From: Paulinella micropora
Taxonomy: Eukaryota > Cercozoa > Imbricatea > Euglyphida > Paulinellidae
Assembly: GCA_019918135.1 (NCBI GenBank)
Contig: WBZZ01006975.1
Span: 35,001-99,000, forward strand
DNA: 64,000 bases
Reading direction: 5' to 3'
Made by a program: the position numbers and the translations under genes. Position 1 is the stretch's first letter. Every line of letters begins with the position of its first letter. The notes beneath the pieces were generated by a model, which made no database searches, was not told the origin of the DNA, and saw only the letters and a list, made by a program, of their open reading frames with translations. This document shows, one piece after another, positions 38,810-48,908 of this stretch.

Positions 38810-40267
38810 ATGACACTCGCCAGTTCCGCCCTGCGCGCCTGTGTGTGCGGGCCGTCCGCCGGGGCGGCCCGACCACCGGGGCCGGCCGACGTGCGCGTGC
38901 TGTGGACAGCGCTGGCCCGCCACTACCCCGGCCACTACGCGTTGGGGCACCCGCCGGTGCGCCTGAGCGCGGTGGCGAGCCCGGCCCACGTACCCCCGGT
39001 CCGGACGGTGGGCCTGTGGCAGATGTGTGCCTGGGGGCTGAGCGCGGCCGTGCTGTACGAGCAGCGCTGGGGCGGCCGCCCGTTCGGCAGCCTGCCCCCG
39101 GCCGCCGGGGCGCCGCGGCAGCTAGAGGCCGCCCTGGAGGAGCTAGCGGCGTGGCAGGGCAGCCTGTCCCTGCTGACGTGCACCAGCGAGCCACAGGCCG
39201 GGGACCTCCCGGCCGGCGGCGCGGGGCTGCCGGCCGCCGAGCTGCTGCGCGCCAGGCGGCAGCTGGTGGAGGTCCTGACGGGGCTGCGGCGGGGCACCCG
39301 GGCCGAGGCCGACGGCCTGCGCGCGTGGTTCGGTGAGTGGGTAGAGCAGCGGGCCTGGTCCGGCTTCGAGGGTGCCTTCTGGGCTGCCTGCGCGTGCCTG
39401 GCGACCTGCAGCGACGCGGGCCGCGGCCTGGCAGACCTGTCGCCCGCCGTGGAGAGCCTGACCCATTGGCAGCTGTACGTGGGGCTGCTGCACGGGCTCC
39501 TGCGGCGGGCGCAGGCCCCCCCTGGGACGAGGTGCGGGCCCGGCTCGCGGCGCGGGGCCGGGACCTGCCCGCGGGGAAGCGTGCAGTGGGGGGGCCCGCG
39601 GCCCGGGGAAGCGTGCACGGACCAGGTACTGCGGGCCGTGCGGGAGGTGAGCTGCGCCCGGGACCTGCCCGGCTGCCTGGCGCTACACTTCCGGACCATC
39701 TTCTGCGAGCAGCCGGCCGCGCAGATCAAGGACAGCGTCGTGTTCCAAAAGCTGGCTGCGCCGGGGCAGCGGCTGGCGGGCGCCCGCAAGCTGGCGGGGC
39801 TGAACGGGGCGGGGGCGCTGGAGGACCAGGAGGGCGGCGGGGCGGCCCAGGACGTGTACGATCCCGCCGGGCTGGGCGAGGACCTGGACCTGGCGGTCCT
39901 AGCCAGCCAGGTCAAGCTAGCCTGCGGGCTGGACCTCCTGGCGCAGGGGCTCGTGCTCCTGCCGCCGCAGCTCACGCAGGCCGCCCGGCAGCCGGAGCCG
40001 CCGGCCGGGGCGGGCGCCTGCGCGGAGCCGACGCCCGCGTCGCGGCGGCCGCGGCCGTGCGTGGTGGCCGTGCTGGGCACGTGGGCGGTGTACGACCGCG
40101 GGCCCCGCCGGGCCTGGCTGTGCCATTCGCTGGCGGAGGCGTGGCTGTGGCTGTGCTACCTGGTGTGGACGGAGCACGGGGGGCGGCTGGGCACGGGGGC
40201 GCGGCTCGTGCGCCCGGGGGTGCCGGGGGCCGACTTTGCCAGGCAGGCGGCGCCCTCCCCCCGCTAG
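38810..40267 (+). CDS. Unrecognised 485-aa helical protein (gene K)
   Basis: First in-frame ATG after the G/C array is 38810; about 20 protein-like residues precede it in frame, so the real start may lie a little upstream. The sequence is strongly Ala/Leu/Trp-rich and helical (MCAWGLSAAVLYEQRWG, WVEQRAWSGFEGAFWAACACLA), with a Gly/Arg-rich linker at about 39,520-39,620. Conserved-looking segments are LHFRTIFCEQPAAQIKDS and VVAVLGTWAVYD. In style (Trp-rich helices, Cys residues) it resembles gene B, which hints at a common family but is not proof. No function assigned. Confidence 0.55.
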   Translation: MTLASSALRACVCGPSAGAARPPGPADVRVLWTALARHYPGHYALGHPPVRLSAVASPAHVPPVRTVGLWQMCAWGLSAAVLYEQRWGGRPFGSLPPAAGAPRQLEAALEELAAWQGSLSLLTCTSEPQAGDLPAGGAGLPAAELLRARRQLVEVLTGLRRGTRAEADGLRAWFGEWVEQRAWSGFEGAFWAACACLATCSDAGRGLADLSPAVESLTHWQLYVGLLHGLLRRAQAPPGTRCGPGSRRGAGTCPRGSVQWGGPRPGEACTDQVLRAVREVSCARDLPGCLALHFRTIFCEQPAAQIKDSVVFQKLAAPGQRLAGARKLAGLNGAGALEDQEGGGAAQDVYDPAGLGEDLDLAVLASQVKLACGLDLLAQGLVLLPPQLTQAARQPEPPAGAGACAEPTPASRRPRPCVVAVLGTWAVYDRGPRRAWLCHSLAEAWLWLCYLVWTEHGGRLGTGARLVRPGVPGADFARQAAPSPR

Positions 40268-40515
40268 GCCGTGCCGGCACCAACTCACACCCTCGCCGCA
40301 CTGCCCCGCCCGCGGGCCGACCGCTGGGCCAGGGAGGGCGGGAGGGGAGGGCCTACGGAGGCAGAGCCTCGTCCCCCTTCCCTCGAGGGAGGGGAGGGAA
40401 AGGGCGGGGGGGGGCTGCATCCCCCCTTCCCCTTGACCCGCACGGGGCATGCCCTCTGCCCTCTGGCTCTCTTCCCCCTTGCTGTCTTCCCTTGTCGGAC
40501 CTAAATGACTGGGTG

Positions 40516-41388
40516 ATGCCGTACAACATGATATTGCCTCCATTCTGGTCCAATTCGTCCCCTGCGTCCAACAGGGGCGTACCACCCTCCTTCGTTTCCG
40601 AGGGGAGAAAGGTGCTTTTTTGCGCACTAGCCACAGAAACCAATGGAACACACGACCAGGTTGAGGAACGCGGTAGAGAGATCGAGACCTACCTGGCGAG
40701 TAGACACGGCAGGCAGGCCGCCGCGGGCTTCGAGAAGGTGAACCTAACGGGACTGCCGTGGCGGCCGATCAAGGTGCCCCTCGCCTTTCTGCAGGCACTG
40801 CTTATCATTAAGGAACTGCGTTTGGAGTGTGTCCGACTGCTGCCGTCGCACACCGAACTCTCTTTTCCGCCATCCTGTGTACGGCTTGAGTGGGTACAGG
40901 TTAGCCATTCGCAGCGTCACTTGGGCCTGGTCGTACCCGCCGTGCAGGGAATGCACTTGTCTGTGATCGATAGTGACGCTGTGTATAGTATCAGGTTGGA
41001 CCCCCCCAGTGACCGGCAGAGTCCACAGACAGTGGCACAGCCTCAGGGGAGTGGGATTCTGACTGTGCGGGGATGTAGGGAGCTGTGCGACGTCTCGTGC
41101 GCATCAGCGACTACCGCCGCGGTACTAGCGCACGCGTACGTAGCAGGAGTGGAGGGGGGTGGGCTGCAGCTGTCCTTGGACTTTCTGCGCGGGCTACGGT
41201 GGGTCCAGGGCCTATGCCTGGTGCACGTCCAGCTAAGGGCCACTTGGAATCACCAGCCAGGCCCCCTCCTTTTCCCGTCGTGCCGCGAACTCAACTGGCA
41301 GCAGGTCATGGGCGAGCGGGTAAGCGTGTCCCTGTCGGCACACTACCTGACGCGCCTGCTGGTGCAGGGCACGGCAGGCTTGGGCTAG
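40516..41388 (+). CDS. Unrecognised 290-aa protein (gene L), first of a similar pair
   Basis: From ATG 40516 (MPYNMILPPFWSNSS). Beta-rich composition. The segment GMHLSVIDSDAVYSIRL followed by GSGILTVRGCRELCDVS resembles, in order and spacing, a segment of the next gene (SMTVHADSVMVYARM… ESGILHLDHCGQL). The two genes may be diverged tandem duplicates or two domains of one protein. Less GC-rich than its neighbours. No known family. Confidence 0.55.
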   Translation: MPYNMILPPFWSNSSPASNRGVPPSFVSEGRKVLFCALATETNGTHDQVEERGREIETYLASRHGRQAAAGFEKVNLTGLPWRPIKVPLAFLQALLIIKELRLECVRLLPSHTELSFPPSCVRLEWVQVSHSQRHLGLVVPAVQGMHLSVIDSDAVYSIRLDPPSDRQSPQTVAQPQGSGILTVRGCRELCDVSCASATTAAVLAHAYVAGVEGGGLQLSLDFLRGLRWVQGLCLVHVQLRATWNHQPGPLLFPSCRELNWQQVMGERVSVSLSAHYLTRLLVQGTAGLG

Positions 41389-41549
41389 AAGTAGGCACGT
41401 GCGGGCCACCGGCTTTGCGAGCGCCAGCGGAACGGGGCACGCCCCCCGGCCTTGCGTCTAACAGGCAGCTCCCAGTGCCTGCCACCGTGCAACCAACCAC
41501 TGCCGCTGCTTTGGTCGCCGTTCTGGTCGATTGCAGTGGGCTGCGAAGT

Positions 41550-43179
41550 ATGACTGTGCACGCGGACAGTGTCATGGTCTACGCTAGAATGCCGACCCGC
41601 TTGACTGAGGTCCGGGGTCCGGAGAGCGGCATTCTGCACCTGGACCACTGCGGACAACTCGGGGAAGACCTAATGGTCTATGGCTTTAGCGCAGTGCTGG
41701 TGTCAAATACGCCGGAGACCAGGTGGCGCGACGGGCGCCACGGGCCGTTCCCCGACGGGAGGACACTGGGGTGTGTACAATGGCAGGAGCGCCCGGCGGC
41801 GCTGCGGGAGTACCCCTGGGTGCGGCCGCAGGTGCTGGACACGCAGGAGGCCCCCGCGGCCCTCTCCCTGTTTCCCGAGGCCTGCGTTGAGTTCTTACGG
41901 TACCTGTGCGCGGCGCACGGCCGGCTGCTGCTGTGTCTGTTGTTCCCGCCCGGCTCACGTCCGGGGCCCTGGTGCCTGGAGGACTGGTGGAGGGCGGACG
42001 CACGGAGCGGCGCGCAGACGGGGCCGGCCCAGGTAGCCACACGCATGTTGGCACTACCAGAGCCTCAACAAACACGGGAGGCCCTGGCTGTGTGCGAGGG
42101 CTACCTGGCCCTGAGGCCGCCTCCGCCCCCCACCCTCCGTCGGGCCGGCCTCTGGCTGTGCTTACCCGCCCCGCGGGCCAGCCCCGTGCGCGAGGACCTG
42201 CGCTGGCGCCTGCTGCAGGCCCGTGTGGACCCCCGTGGCTTGGCCCAGCTAGGGGCAGCCCGGGTGGGCGAGCTGCCGGAGCGGCTGGACCGCTGCCTGC
42301 GCGACGAGACCCTGCACAGGCTGGCGTGCCATTACCTGTACCAAGAGCTGACAACCTTCCGGCCGGTCCGCCGGCGGATTCCCGCCCCCCCTAGCGTACC
42401 TAGCGCGCTGCCTGCACCAGGGCACGGTAGAGGCCAGGCTCTGTGGCCTGGACACTGCGGCAGCCAGGTCCGGCGGCCAGGCGCGGCCCCCCGAGGCTTC
42501 CGTCCAGCTGCTGAGCGCGGCTTTCCTGCCCCGCTCGGTACCGGGAGCTAAGAGGACGCGGTTGTCCCTGCTGCGCGCCATGCGGCTGGTGTACGCCGGT
42601 GGGCTAGACCCGCACGCTCCCCAGGGGACGACCCCCCTGAACGGCTACCGGGAGCTCGGGCGGACGATCTGCGGCTGGCTGCAACAGTACCGCGGCCTAA
42701 CGCCGGCTCCGGCCCCCCCCGGGCTGGGCTGGGGTTCCCTGCGAGTGTGGTTCAGGGGAGAGCAGACCCCAGCCGAGTGCGACGAGTCGCTGCGTGCCTT
42801 GCTGTCGCTGCTGTTTCCAGAAGGGGGGTGGCAGGGGCTGTATGGCACGCCCACCCACGATCCCGCGGCTGGGGCTCTGCTACCCAGGGACGTGCACCCG
42901 GAGGGAGGCTTCGTTACCCAGGGGAAGGGACGAACTCTGCTGCTAGAGAAGGTTCATCGCGCCCTGCGGGATTGCCTGGTCGCCTGGGTCGCGACGCTGC
43001 TGCAGCAGTGGCTGCCCCCGACGGCGGATTGGCCGTCCCTCCGCCAATGGGTCGACGAGGCGGCGGAGTCCCGCGGGCTGCCGGCGGGAGCGGCGGACCT
43101 CATCCACGCCGGCGTGGCCATGGCCGAGGCGCTCGTACGGCCACCGGCCGGCAGCCCGCCGGGCGCCATGGCCTGGTAA
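41550..43179 (+). CDS. Unrecognised protein (gene M), frame change at C run near 42,386
   Basis: First in-frame ATG is 41550; protein-like residues extend upstream in frame to about 41,400. The frame open to 42551 loses protein character after a C7 run at about 42,384-42,391, and the frame ending at 43179 takes over (helical, WLQQYRGL, LLEKVHRALRDCLVAWVATLLQQWLP). Combined length about 540 residues. The N-terminal beta-rich part is similar to gene L. The C-terminal part is helical. Tail-to-tail with gene N, 31 bases apart. Function unknown. Confidence 0.5.
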
Positions 43180-43210
43180 GTAAACCACGAGTAGCTACTC
43201 GCGCTCTCTT

Positions 43211-45151
43211 TTATTGAACAGTCTGTCCCAAGCAAGGGCGGCCGGCTCCCGAGCTTTGCCGCCCGGTGGTGCAAGCAGCGCCCACGTCCGGCTTTGCCCT
43301 GGTCCCCGGGGCCGAGACGACGATCCGGCCACCTAACCGCCCCTGCGCCTTTTTCAACAGCGCTAGGTCTTCTCCGGGGGTTTGGCACGTCTGCGTGCGC
43401 CCGGGGCTTTTCCTGACGATCCGGCACAGCCACTCGTATTCCTGCGGTTGTAGCTCCCCCGGCGGGACACCCCTTGCTAGCCGCCTGACGAGATCGAGGC
43501 TGCCTTCGTCTAGCGGGAAGGACCCCCACGTGCCCCGCTTGGCCTCCACGAACCAGGCCTGGACGAACATACCGCGCGGCCGCCGCCGCTGTCGCTGGGC
43601 GGAAACCCCGTGCCTGGCGCTGGCGTCCGGCCCCAAGTTCTGGTCCCGGACCGGACGCACGAACGGTATTGAGATCACGTGCTTTTCCTCTTGCAAGACG
43701 TACTCCGGCCGCGCGGCCGAGGTGGCAAGCCGCTGCAGTAGGGCCCTCTCTTGGCCGGGGAAGCGGACTTGGTACAGCTGAATGTAGCGAGGCAGCAGCA
43801 CTGTATTCCAGTCGGTGCTGGGCACGCCCACTCCCTGCCCGCCCCCGTACAGCAGGCCTCCTCCGTGACGGAGCGTCCCGGTCAGTCGGCGCCAGTCTGC
43901 CTCCGCGCGAAGCGATGACCTGGTTAGCAGCCCGGCCAGTACCTCGGCGGCGCTTTGTTGTACGGACTCGACAATGTCGGACCCCATCGCGGCCGACCCG
44001 GAGAGAATCGCCCGGCCGAGGATGCCGCCGAGCATCTCCTGCACTCTAGCCACACTTCCAGTTACCGTGAGCGCTGCCAGGCCTCGGTGGCTTAGCAGCC
44101 GCATGCTCTCGGAGATCAGCAACCGCCCCAAGCCTAGCTGTTCGCTGAGACCATGCCCCGTAAAGTCCTCTATGATCCGAGTTAGGTCCTGGCCGTAGCT
44201 ATTCTGCACGGCCGCTACAGTAGTTGGCAGCCGCAGGTACCACCTGTTCCAGAGCTCCTCGTTAACAGCGGCCTGGCGCCAAGACCACGCGGACGGCTCC
44301 AGATAGACGTAGATATCCCCCGCCAGGATCTGGATCTCGCGCATAGAAACATTCTCCAGGCTCTGGACCCTGTTTAGTGCCGAGGGGTCGATACTGCTCG
44401 CGGGGCTTTCTTGTGGTTCTTCCCGGATCCGTTCTAGCAGCCGCTGCCATAGCCTCTGCGCCCGGTCGCCGATGGAGTTGGAGGCCGCTCGCCAGAGCGA
44501 GGGGCGCGCAAACGAGAAGTACAACGTGCTCTGCCTAACCAGTCGCTCCCTAAACCAGCCGGCCTGTGTGCTGTGCAGAAGGCGCAGGTGAGACGTAGCC
44601 ACGGGACACAGCTGCCGGGCCAGGAAAAAGGTGGTCTCCTCTACCTTCCCCCAGAACAAGCCCAGCAGATCAGGCCTACCGGCCTCGGAGACCTTCGCCT
44701 CCCCTGTTGGCGGTAGCGCGTACAAGACCTCCTGGGCAGCCCACAACACGACAGAAAAGGCCGTCAAACCGGGGCACTGCTCGCGCCTGGCTTCGCACTC
44801 CAGCGCAGCCGTTGCGATGGACTGTGCACTCCCCAGCTTGTACTCAGGCCAGACCTCGCGCTCGTACACGTGCCACGCCAGCAGCCGCTGCAGCGTGTCC
44901 CGCAACGCGGGCCAGCCGCTGTCGAAGGGGCCGTCGAGGTCGCCCCGCCTCGGGCCGTCGTCGGGCTGGCCCCCTGCCGGCAGTAGGCGGTCACGGAGGA
45001 AGGACTGTAGCTCGCCGCGGAAGGACTGTAGTTGTGACAGGAGGCTATCTACAGGCTCGTCGGAGGAGGCCGGCGCCGTGGCGTTCGGGGCGGGGACCCA
45101 GGGGGGGAAGAGAGAGAAACCCCCGTCCGAGGGGGGAGGGCGCCACTGCAC
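43211..45151 (-). CDS. Unrecognised 646-aa protein without ATG start (gene N)
   Basis: An intact frame with good protein character from a GTG at 45151 to 43211, but no ATG between the upstream in-frame stop (about 45,187) and the first third of the protein. The start is therefore non-ATG, on another exon, or displaced by a frame error. N-terminus is disordered; then long amphipathic helices (QLQSFRGELQSFLRD, LWQRLLERIREEP), a Gly/Ala/Ile helix (MLGGILGRAILSGSAAMGSD) and a C-terminal half with EEKHVISIPFVRPV and GMFVQAWFVEAKRGTWGSF. A leftward AATAAA complement lies at about 43,210-43,216. A portal-like or other structural protein was considered but not supported by any specific motif. Confidence 0.55.
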   Translation of the reverse strand: MQWRPPPSDGGFSLFPPWVPAPNATAPASSDEPVDSLLSQLQSFRGELQSFLRDRLLPAGGQPDDGPRRGDLDGPFDSGWPALRDTLQRLLAWHVYEREVWPEYKLGSAQSIATAALECEARREQCPGLTAFSVVLWAAQEVLYALPPTGEAKVSEAGRPDLLGLFWGKVEETTFFLARQLCPVATSHLRLLHSTQAGWFRERLVRQSTLYFSFARPSLWRAASNSIGDRAQRLWQRLLERIREEPQESPASSIDPSALNRVQSLENVSMREIQILAGDIYVYLEPSAWSWRQAAVNEELWNRWYLRLPTTVAAVQNSYGQDLTRIIEDFTGHGLSEQLGLGRLLISESMRLLSHRGLAALTVTGSVARVQEMLGGILGRAILSGSAAMGSDIVESVQQSAAEVLAGLLTRSSLRAEADWRRLTGTLRHGGGLLYGGGQGVGVPSTDWNTVLLPRYIQLYQVRFPGQERALLQRLATSAARPEYVLQEEKHVISIPFVRPVRDQNLGPDASARHGVSAQRQRRRPRGMFVQAWFVEAKRGTWGSFPLDEGSLDLVRRLARGVPPGELQPQEYEWLCRIVRKSPGRTQTCQTPGEDLALLKKAQGRLGGRIVVSAPGTRAKPDVGAACTTGRQSSGAGRPCLGQTVQ

Positions 45152-45206
45152 CGAGCGAGCGCGGGAGGGGGTGGGGCTGAGCCGTAAAGGACGCTACTTG
45201 GACCGC

Positions 45207-46121
45207 ATGGAGCAGCAAGCGGCGCGGGGGCTTCCCCCCTCCGACGAAGTGGGCGCGGCCTTCTCCGCTGTCCAGCTAGTCCACCGGGTACTCACGGACC
45301 CGCGGGTGGCCCACGCCGACAGCGGCTACCGCGGCGCTTGGCTGCTGTACCTGCAGCTAGCGGGCCTGCGGCCGCTCGGCCCGCCCCCGGCCCGGCGGGC
45401 CGGCACCCCGGACTCCGCTGCCTGGCAGGAGCTGGCCCGGCTGGCCGGCCTGCCCGCACCCTTTGGCCTGCTGGCTCGCCTCCTGGCGGGGGGCGGCCCG
45501 GCCGGGCCGGAACTACCGCTCCCCGCGGAGAGGCCGGTTTTCGCCCGCCTGCGCCAGGAGCTCTGGCCCGGCCGGCAGAGCCCGCTGGCCCGGCGCTGGT
45601 GGCTGCAGGCGGTGAAAGCGCTGCTGTTCGACGATCCCCCCTCAAGCAGCGCCCTCGCCGAGATCTCCCGGAGTGTACGGGACGACCGGCGCTGGCAGCT
45701 AGTCGTGGGGCCGGAGCTGCGCTACGTACTGCAAGCGCTGGACACCCTAGCTGGCAAGGAGCGGTGGGTACTCCAGGCGCTACAAGACGTCACCAGCACC
45801 GGGCGCGCCGGACGGTCCGCACTACGCGCGCAAGTGCTGTCCAGGCTGAGCGTGCACGAGCGCTGGGGGCCACTGGCGCAGTTGAAGGGGCTGGAGGGGC
45901 GCACGACGGCGGCGGCGGCAGCCGGCGCTGAAGAGTTGTGCGGATTCCTGGCCACCGCCACGGGCAAGCTGCTGCTGCTCGATGACTATTTGCTGCCCCG
46001 CCAACTATTCCAGCAATGGTCCGTAGACGAGGTTTTGCGTTTCCTAGCCCCAGAGCCGGGCTACGGCCCGTTGTCTGTCCCGCCCAGCTCCCTGAGGCGA
46101 GTGCTGCCGGGGCTGCTGTAA
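45207..46121 (+). CDS. Unrecognised 304-aa helical protein (gene O), in frame with following DUB
   Basis: From ATG 45207 (MEQQAARGLPPSDEV). Helical, Leu/Ala/Arg-rich throughout, with LARRWWLQAVKALLFDDPPSS, LLDDYLLPRQLFQQWSVDEVL and RSVRDDRRW segments. The TAA stop (46,119-46,121) is followed without phase change by the deubiquitinase-like frame, which has no ATG of its own before its catalytic Cys. The two may be parts of one long protein interrupted by a nonsense codon, or expressed by readthrough. Divergent from gene N with only 55 bases between the frames. Confidence 0.6.
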   Translation: MEQQAARGLPPSDEVGAAFSAVQLVHRVLTDPRVAHADSGYRGAWLLYLQLAGLRPLGPPPARRAGTPDSAAWQELARLAGLPAPFGLLARLLAGGGPAGPELPLPAERPVFARLRQELWPGRQSPLARRWWLQAVKALLFDDPPSSSALAEISRSVRDDRRWQLVVGPELRYVLQALDTLAGKERWVLQALQDVTSTGRAGRSALRAQVLSRLSVHERWGPLAQLKGLEGRTTAAAAAGAEELCGFLATATGKLLLLDDYLLPRQLFQQWSVDEVLRFLAPEPGYGPLSVPPSSLRRVLPGLL

Positions 46122-46163
46122 CGGAGCGGGGAACTGGGGCTGGGCGGGGGCCGGCTGGGAGCG

Positions 46164-47506
46164 GTGCTGAGCGAAGGCCCCCTCAGCGACGCCCAAGCCC
46201 GGCGGACCCCGCGCCAGCCGGGGCTGCTGGAGCAAAAGTTCACGAATTGCTTTTTTAATTCCGCGCTCCAGTTCCTGGCCGCCCTGTTGTGCCCCCCGCC
46301 GGCCGGACGGTGGCAGTGCCAGGATCGCGGCTGCTTGGCTTGCTGTTTGGTGCGCTGTGCCGAGCTCTTGCAAGGGCCAAAAGAGCCGGTCGTGGTGCAG
46401 TACGTCGAGCGGAGCTACGGCCGGCAGGGTGCAATCTTACACGTGCCCGATCACCCGGCTATCCTTCAGGCGTTCGAGGCGCTGTCCCTCGGGGTCCGGG
46501 ACCGTGGCCGCTCAGCAGATCAGCCCCAGATGTACGAGTTGAAAACCGATTCAGCCGCCGCGTGTGTCGGCACCTTGCTAGAGCGGGCGCTAGCCCCGAC
46601 AACGTCCTCCAGGGACTGCGGCATCCGTAGCTGGCTGGAGGAGCTGTTCCGTGTTCGCTATGGCCTGCTCGGCGCCGGGACAGAGGGCGAGGCACCTAGG
46701 CAGGGCCCCCTGCTAATCCTGGGCTGGACCCCCCAGCCCCACTCGGCCGCCTCGAACTCCGTCACGCTACAGAACGTGCTCGACGGCGCGCTCCCGTATC
46801 CCCTCGACGGGGTCTTCTTTCTGGCTGATGAGAAAGGAGGCGTAGCTACCGGGCGGCAGCCCGAGTGGCTGTTGCTGGAGACGCAGCTGGGAACCTGACC
46901 CTGGACTTTGTAAATACCCGGCCCAACGTCTTGGTGCGGCTGGCGGGTTCCGTTAAGCCGGTGGAGTTCTGGCTCGAGTCGGCGTGCTTCAGGCTGGAGC
47001 ACACCAAGCCGGAACACTTCGTGGTGGTCCGGCGTGTGTGGGGAGGAGACGGTGTGCACAGCGGCTGGCACTGCCTCGGCGGCGAGCGACTGGTCAGCGG
47101 CAGTCTTTGGCAAGCACTGGAGGGGGTCACCGCCGGCCGGCAGGACGCTCCTGGCCAGCGCCCTCCCAGGCCCGTTATGTTTCTGCTGAGGCGGCGGCAG
47201 AGCCGGATGCATTTGACGATCGTCGGCGATGCAGCACAGCAGATTGAGTACGAGCTCGATCACCGGGAGTGGACGCGGGGGGTCCGGGCCGCGCTGACAG
47301 CTGGCATGCCCCATTTCGCCGACCTGTGGCCGCCGGAGCGACCCCTCTCGAAGTCGTCACTCATCTTTGTACGTGCAGGGCGCGCTGGGACAAGCACAAC
47401 CGTCCCCCCGCGCGGCCCCGCTAAGCCAGCAGGGGCAGGTCCGTCAGGTCTAGCTCCTGCAGGCTCTTCTGACGCACGTAGGCGGCGAACCGCAGCGCCT
47501 GCCTAG
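46164..47506 (+). CDS. USP-like ubiquitin hydrolase (peptidase C19 type), frame change near 46,880
   Basis: The Cys box reads EQKFTNCFFNSALQFLAALL with the catalytic-type Cys at 46,248-46,250, close to the USP consensus (NTC(F/Y)xNSxLQxL). A Cys cluster (WQCQDRGCLACC) follows. The first frame runs to 46898. The second frame (46865-47506) holds a His-box-like segment, KPEHFVVVRRVW…GVHSGWHCLGG, matching USP spacing of His and Gly/aromatic residues. The halves overlap by 34 bases and need one frame change near 46,880. Predicted role: removing ubiquitin from host or element proteins; large DNA viruses use such enzymes to alter host signalling and protein turnover. The frame start is GTG; see gene O for the likely upstream part. 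Confidence 0.65.
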
Positions 47507-47522
47507 TGGCGGCGGAACCTGC

Positions 47523-48908
47523 TCAGGACACAACGCGGCCGCCAGGCCGTGGGTCAGAGACAGGGACACGGGGCAGGAAGGGGGGGGGGGGCGGACCTAG
47601 GTACTGTGTTTTGGCCGGCATGAACCAAGAGCCGAAGCGCTGGTTGAAGATCTCGGGCATGATGGCGTAGTTGCGCGGATGGTCGAAGCCCCCGAGACGG
47701 CTGGGCACGATGTGGTCCAGGTGGAAAGGGACGCGCCGCCGGCCTGCACAGCACCGGCCGCGCCCGGGGGGGGGGGGGGGGGGGAGAGTGCCGGGGTGTA
47801 TAGTTAGCAGCACAACCCCTTGGTAATAGCCCCCCGCCTCCTCCCTCCCCCCCGGAGGGGCGGAGCTGCGCGCGCACACACACACACACACACACACCTG
47901 CACCCAGAGGGGGGGAGACCTTGGTCGTCGAAGTAGGCCCGCAGGCTGGCATGGGCGCGGTTGGCTAGGACCCACCTCCGGGCCTGGGCGCGGCTCAGGG
48001 CATGAGGTATATTCGCCAAGTCTGGAATAAAGCCAAGGTACACGGGCCTGGTCTCGACCTCCGCCGGCGAGTACTTGGCGCGCAGGAGCCGTAGGGTAGC
48101 GCGCAGCTCCACCGCCGGCAGCGCCTCCTCCTCTTCTATCGCCGGGGGTGCTCCTGACTGCGGGGCCGCCGGGGGCGCCTGGGGCGACGCCCGGCCCGAG
48201 GACACCGCCTCCGCCGCCACCGGCGGCGCCTGGGGCAACGCCCGCCCGGGGGTGCCCCGGCCGCACCGGCGGCCCCGGGTGGGGGTGCGGCGAGGGCGAG
48301 TGCCAGCCGCAGGACCTGGACTAGGTCCGGCCAGGCGTAGCAGTCGACGTACTAGGTGCTGGGCTGGCCAGCGAAGGCCAGCGGCCGGGCCCTCGCTAGC
48401 AGGGCGGGGCTGGCGTGTGCCTGCTTCACTAGCCAGTACGGCCGTGCAGCCTCCCCCGGGGCGAGGCCCGCTGCCACGCACACAGCGTCGGCCGCACAGT
48501 AGTAGCCCCCCCGGCGCCGCCGTACCTGGCTAGCCAGTTCCGCCTCCCGCCACGTGGGACCGCCGTCCCCCGGGGCAGCAGCAGCGGGGGGGCTCCGCTT
48601 CTGCTTGGGCGGGGGCAGGCGGGCCAGGACGTCACGGAGGGTGGCCACCGTCGCACAATCCACGGGGGCCGACAGCCCCCGGCCGGACGCGCGCGGGAAG
48701 CGGAGGCTCTGGATGCTCGCCCCCCGCCGCCGGCTACCAGCCGGGGGCGGATCTTCCGGTACAGCCGCTGTGCGTGCGGCAACGAACAACCCCTCGCCTC
48801 CGCCAAGAAGTCGGGGATGGCCCACAGGTCGCCCCGGCGGCGGGCCGCGTGCAGGGGTGCATCGCGGCGGCGGGCCGCGGGCGCCCCGTTGGCAGCGCCC
48901 TCGGGCAT
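47523..48908 (-). pseudogene. KilA/BRO-like domain plus HNH endonuclease, multiply broken (gene Q)
   Basis: Leftward from ATG 48908 (MPEGAANGAPAARRR). Three frames carry protein-like parts: DLWAIPDFLAEARGCSLPHAQ (about 48,790-48,870) resembles the KilA-like helix-turn-helix region; SIQSLRFPRASGRGLSAPVD (about 48,655-48,720) continues it; WREAELASQVRRRRGGYYC and VYLGFIPDLANIP lie further on; then after a (CA)11 tract and GC runs comes an HNH motif, FHLDHIVPSRLGGFDHPRNY (about 47,670-47,730), with NQRFG downstream. HNH enzymes nick or cut DNA. The break between YFDDQG and the HNH part (about 47,745-47,915) could be an intron (CAAG/GTCTCC … GTGCAG) or an insertion. As read, it is not translatable as one protein. 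Confidence 0.5.
47877..47899. repeat. (CA)11 microsatellite
   Basis: Uninterrupted CA dinucleotides within the gap separating the two halves of gene Q; translated leftward it gives Cys-Val repeats, which are not believable protein. Confidence 0.9.

Noticed and set aside
43211..45151. Gene N as a portal protein
   Set aside because: Length and helical content fit loosely, but no portal-specific motif is visible.
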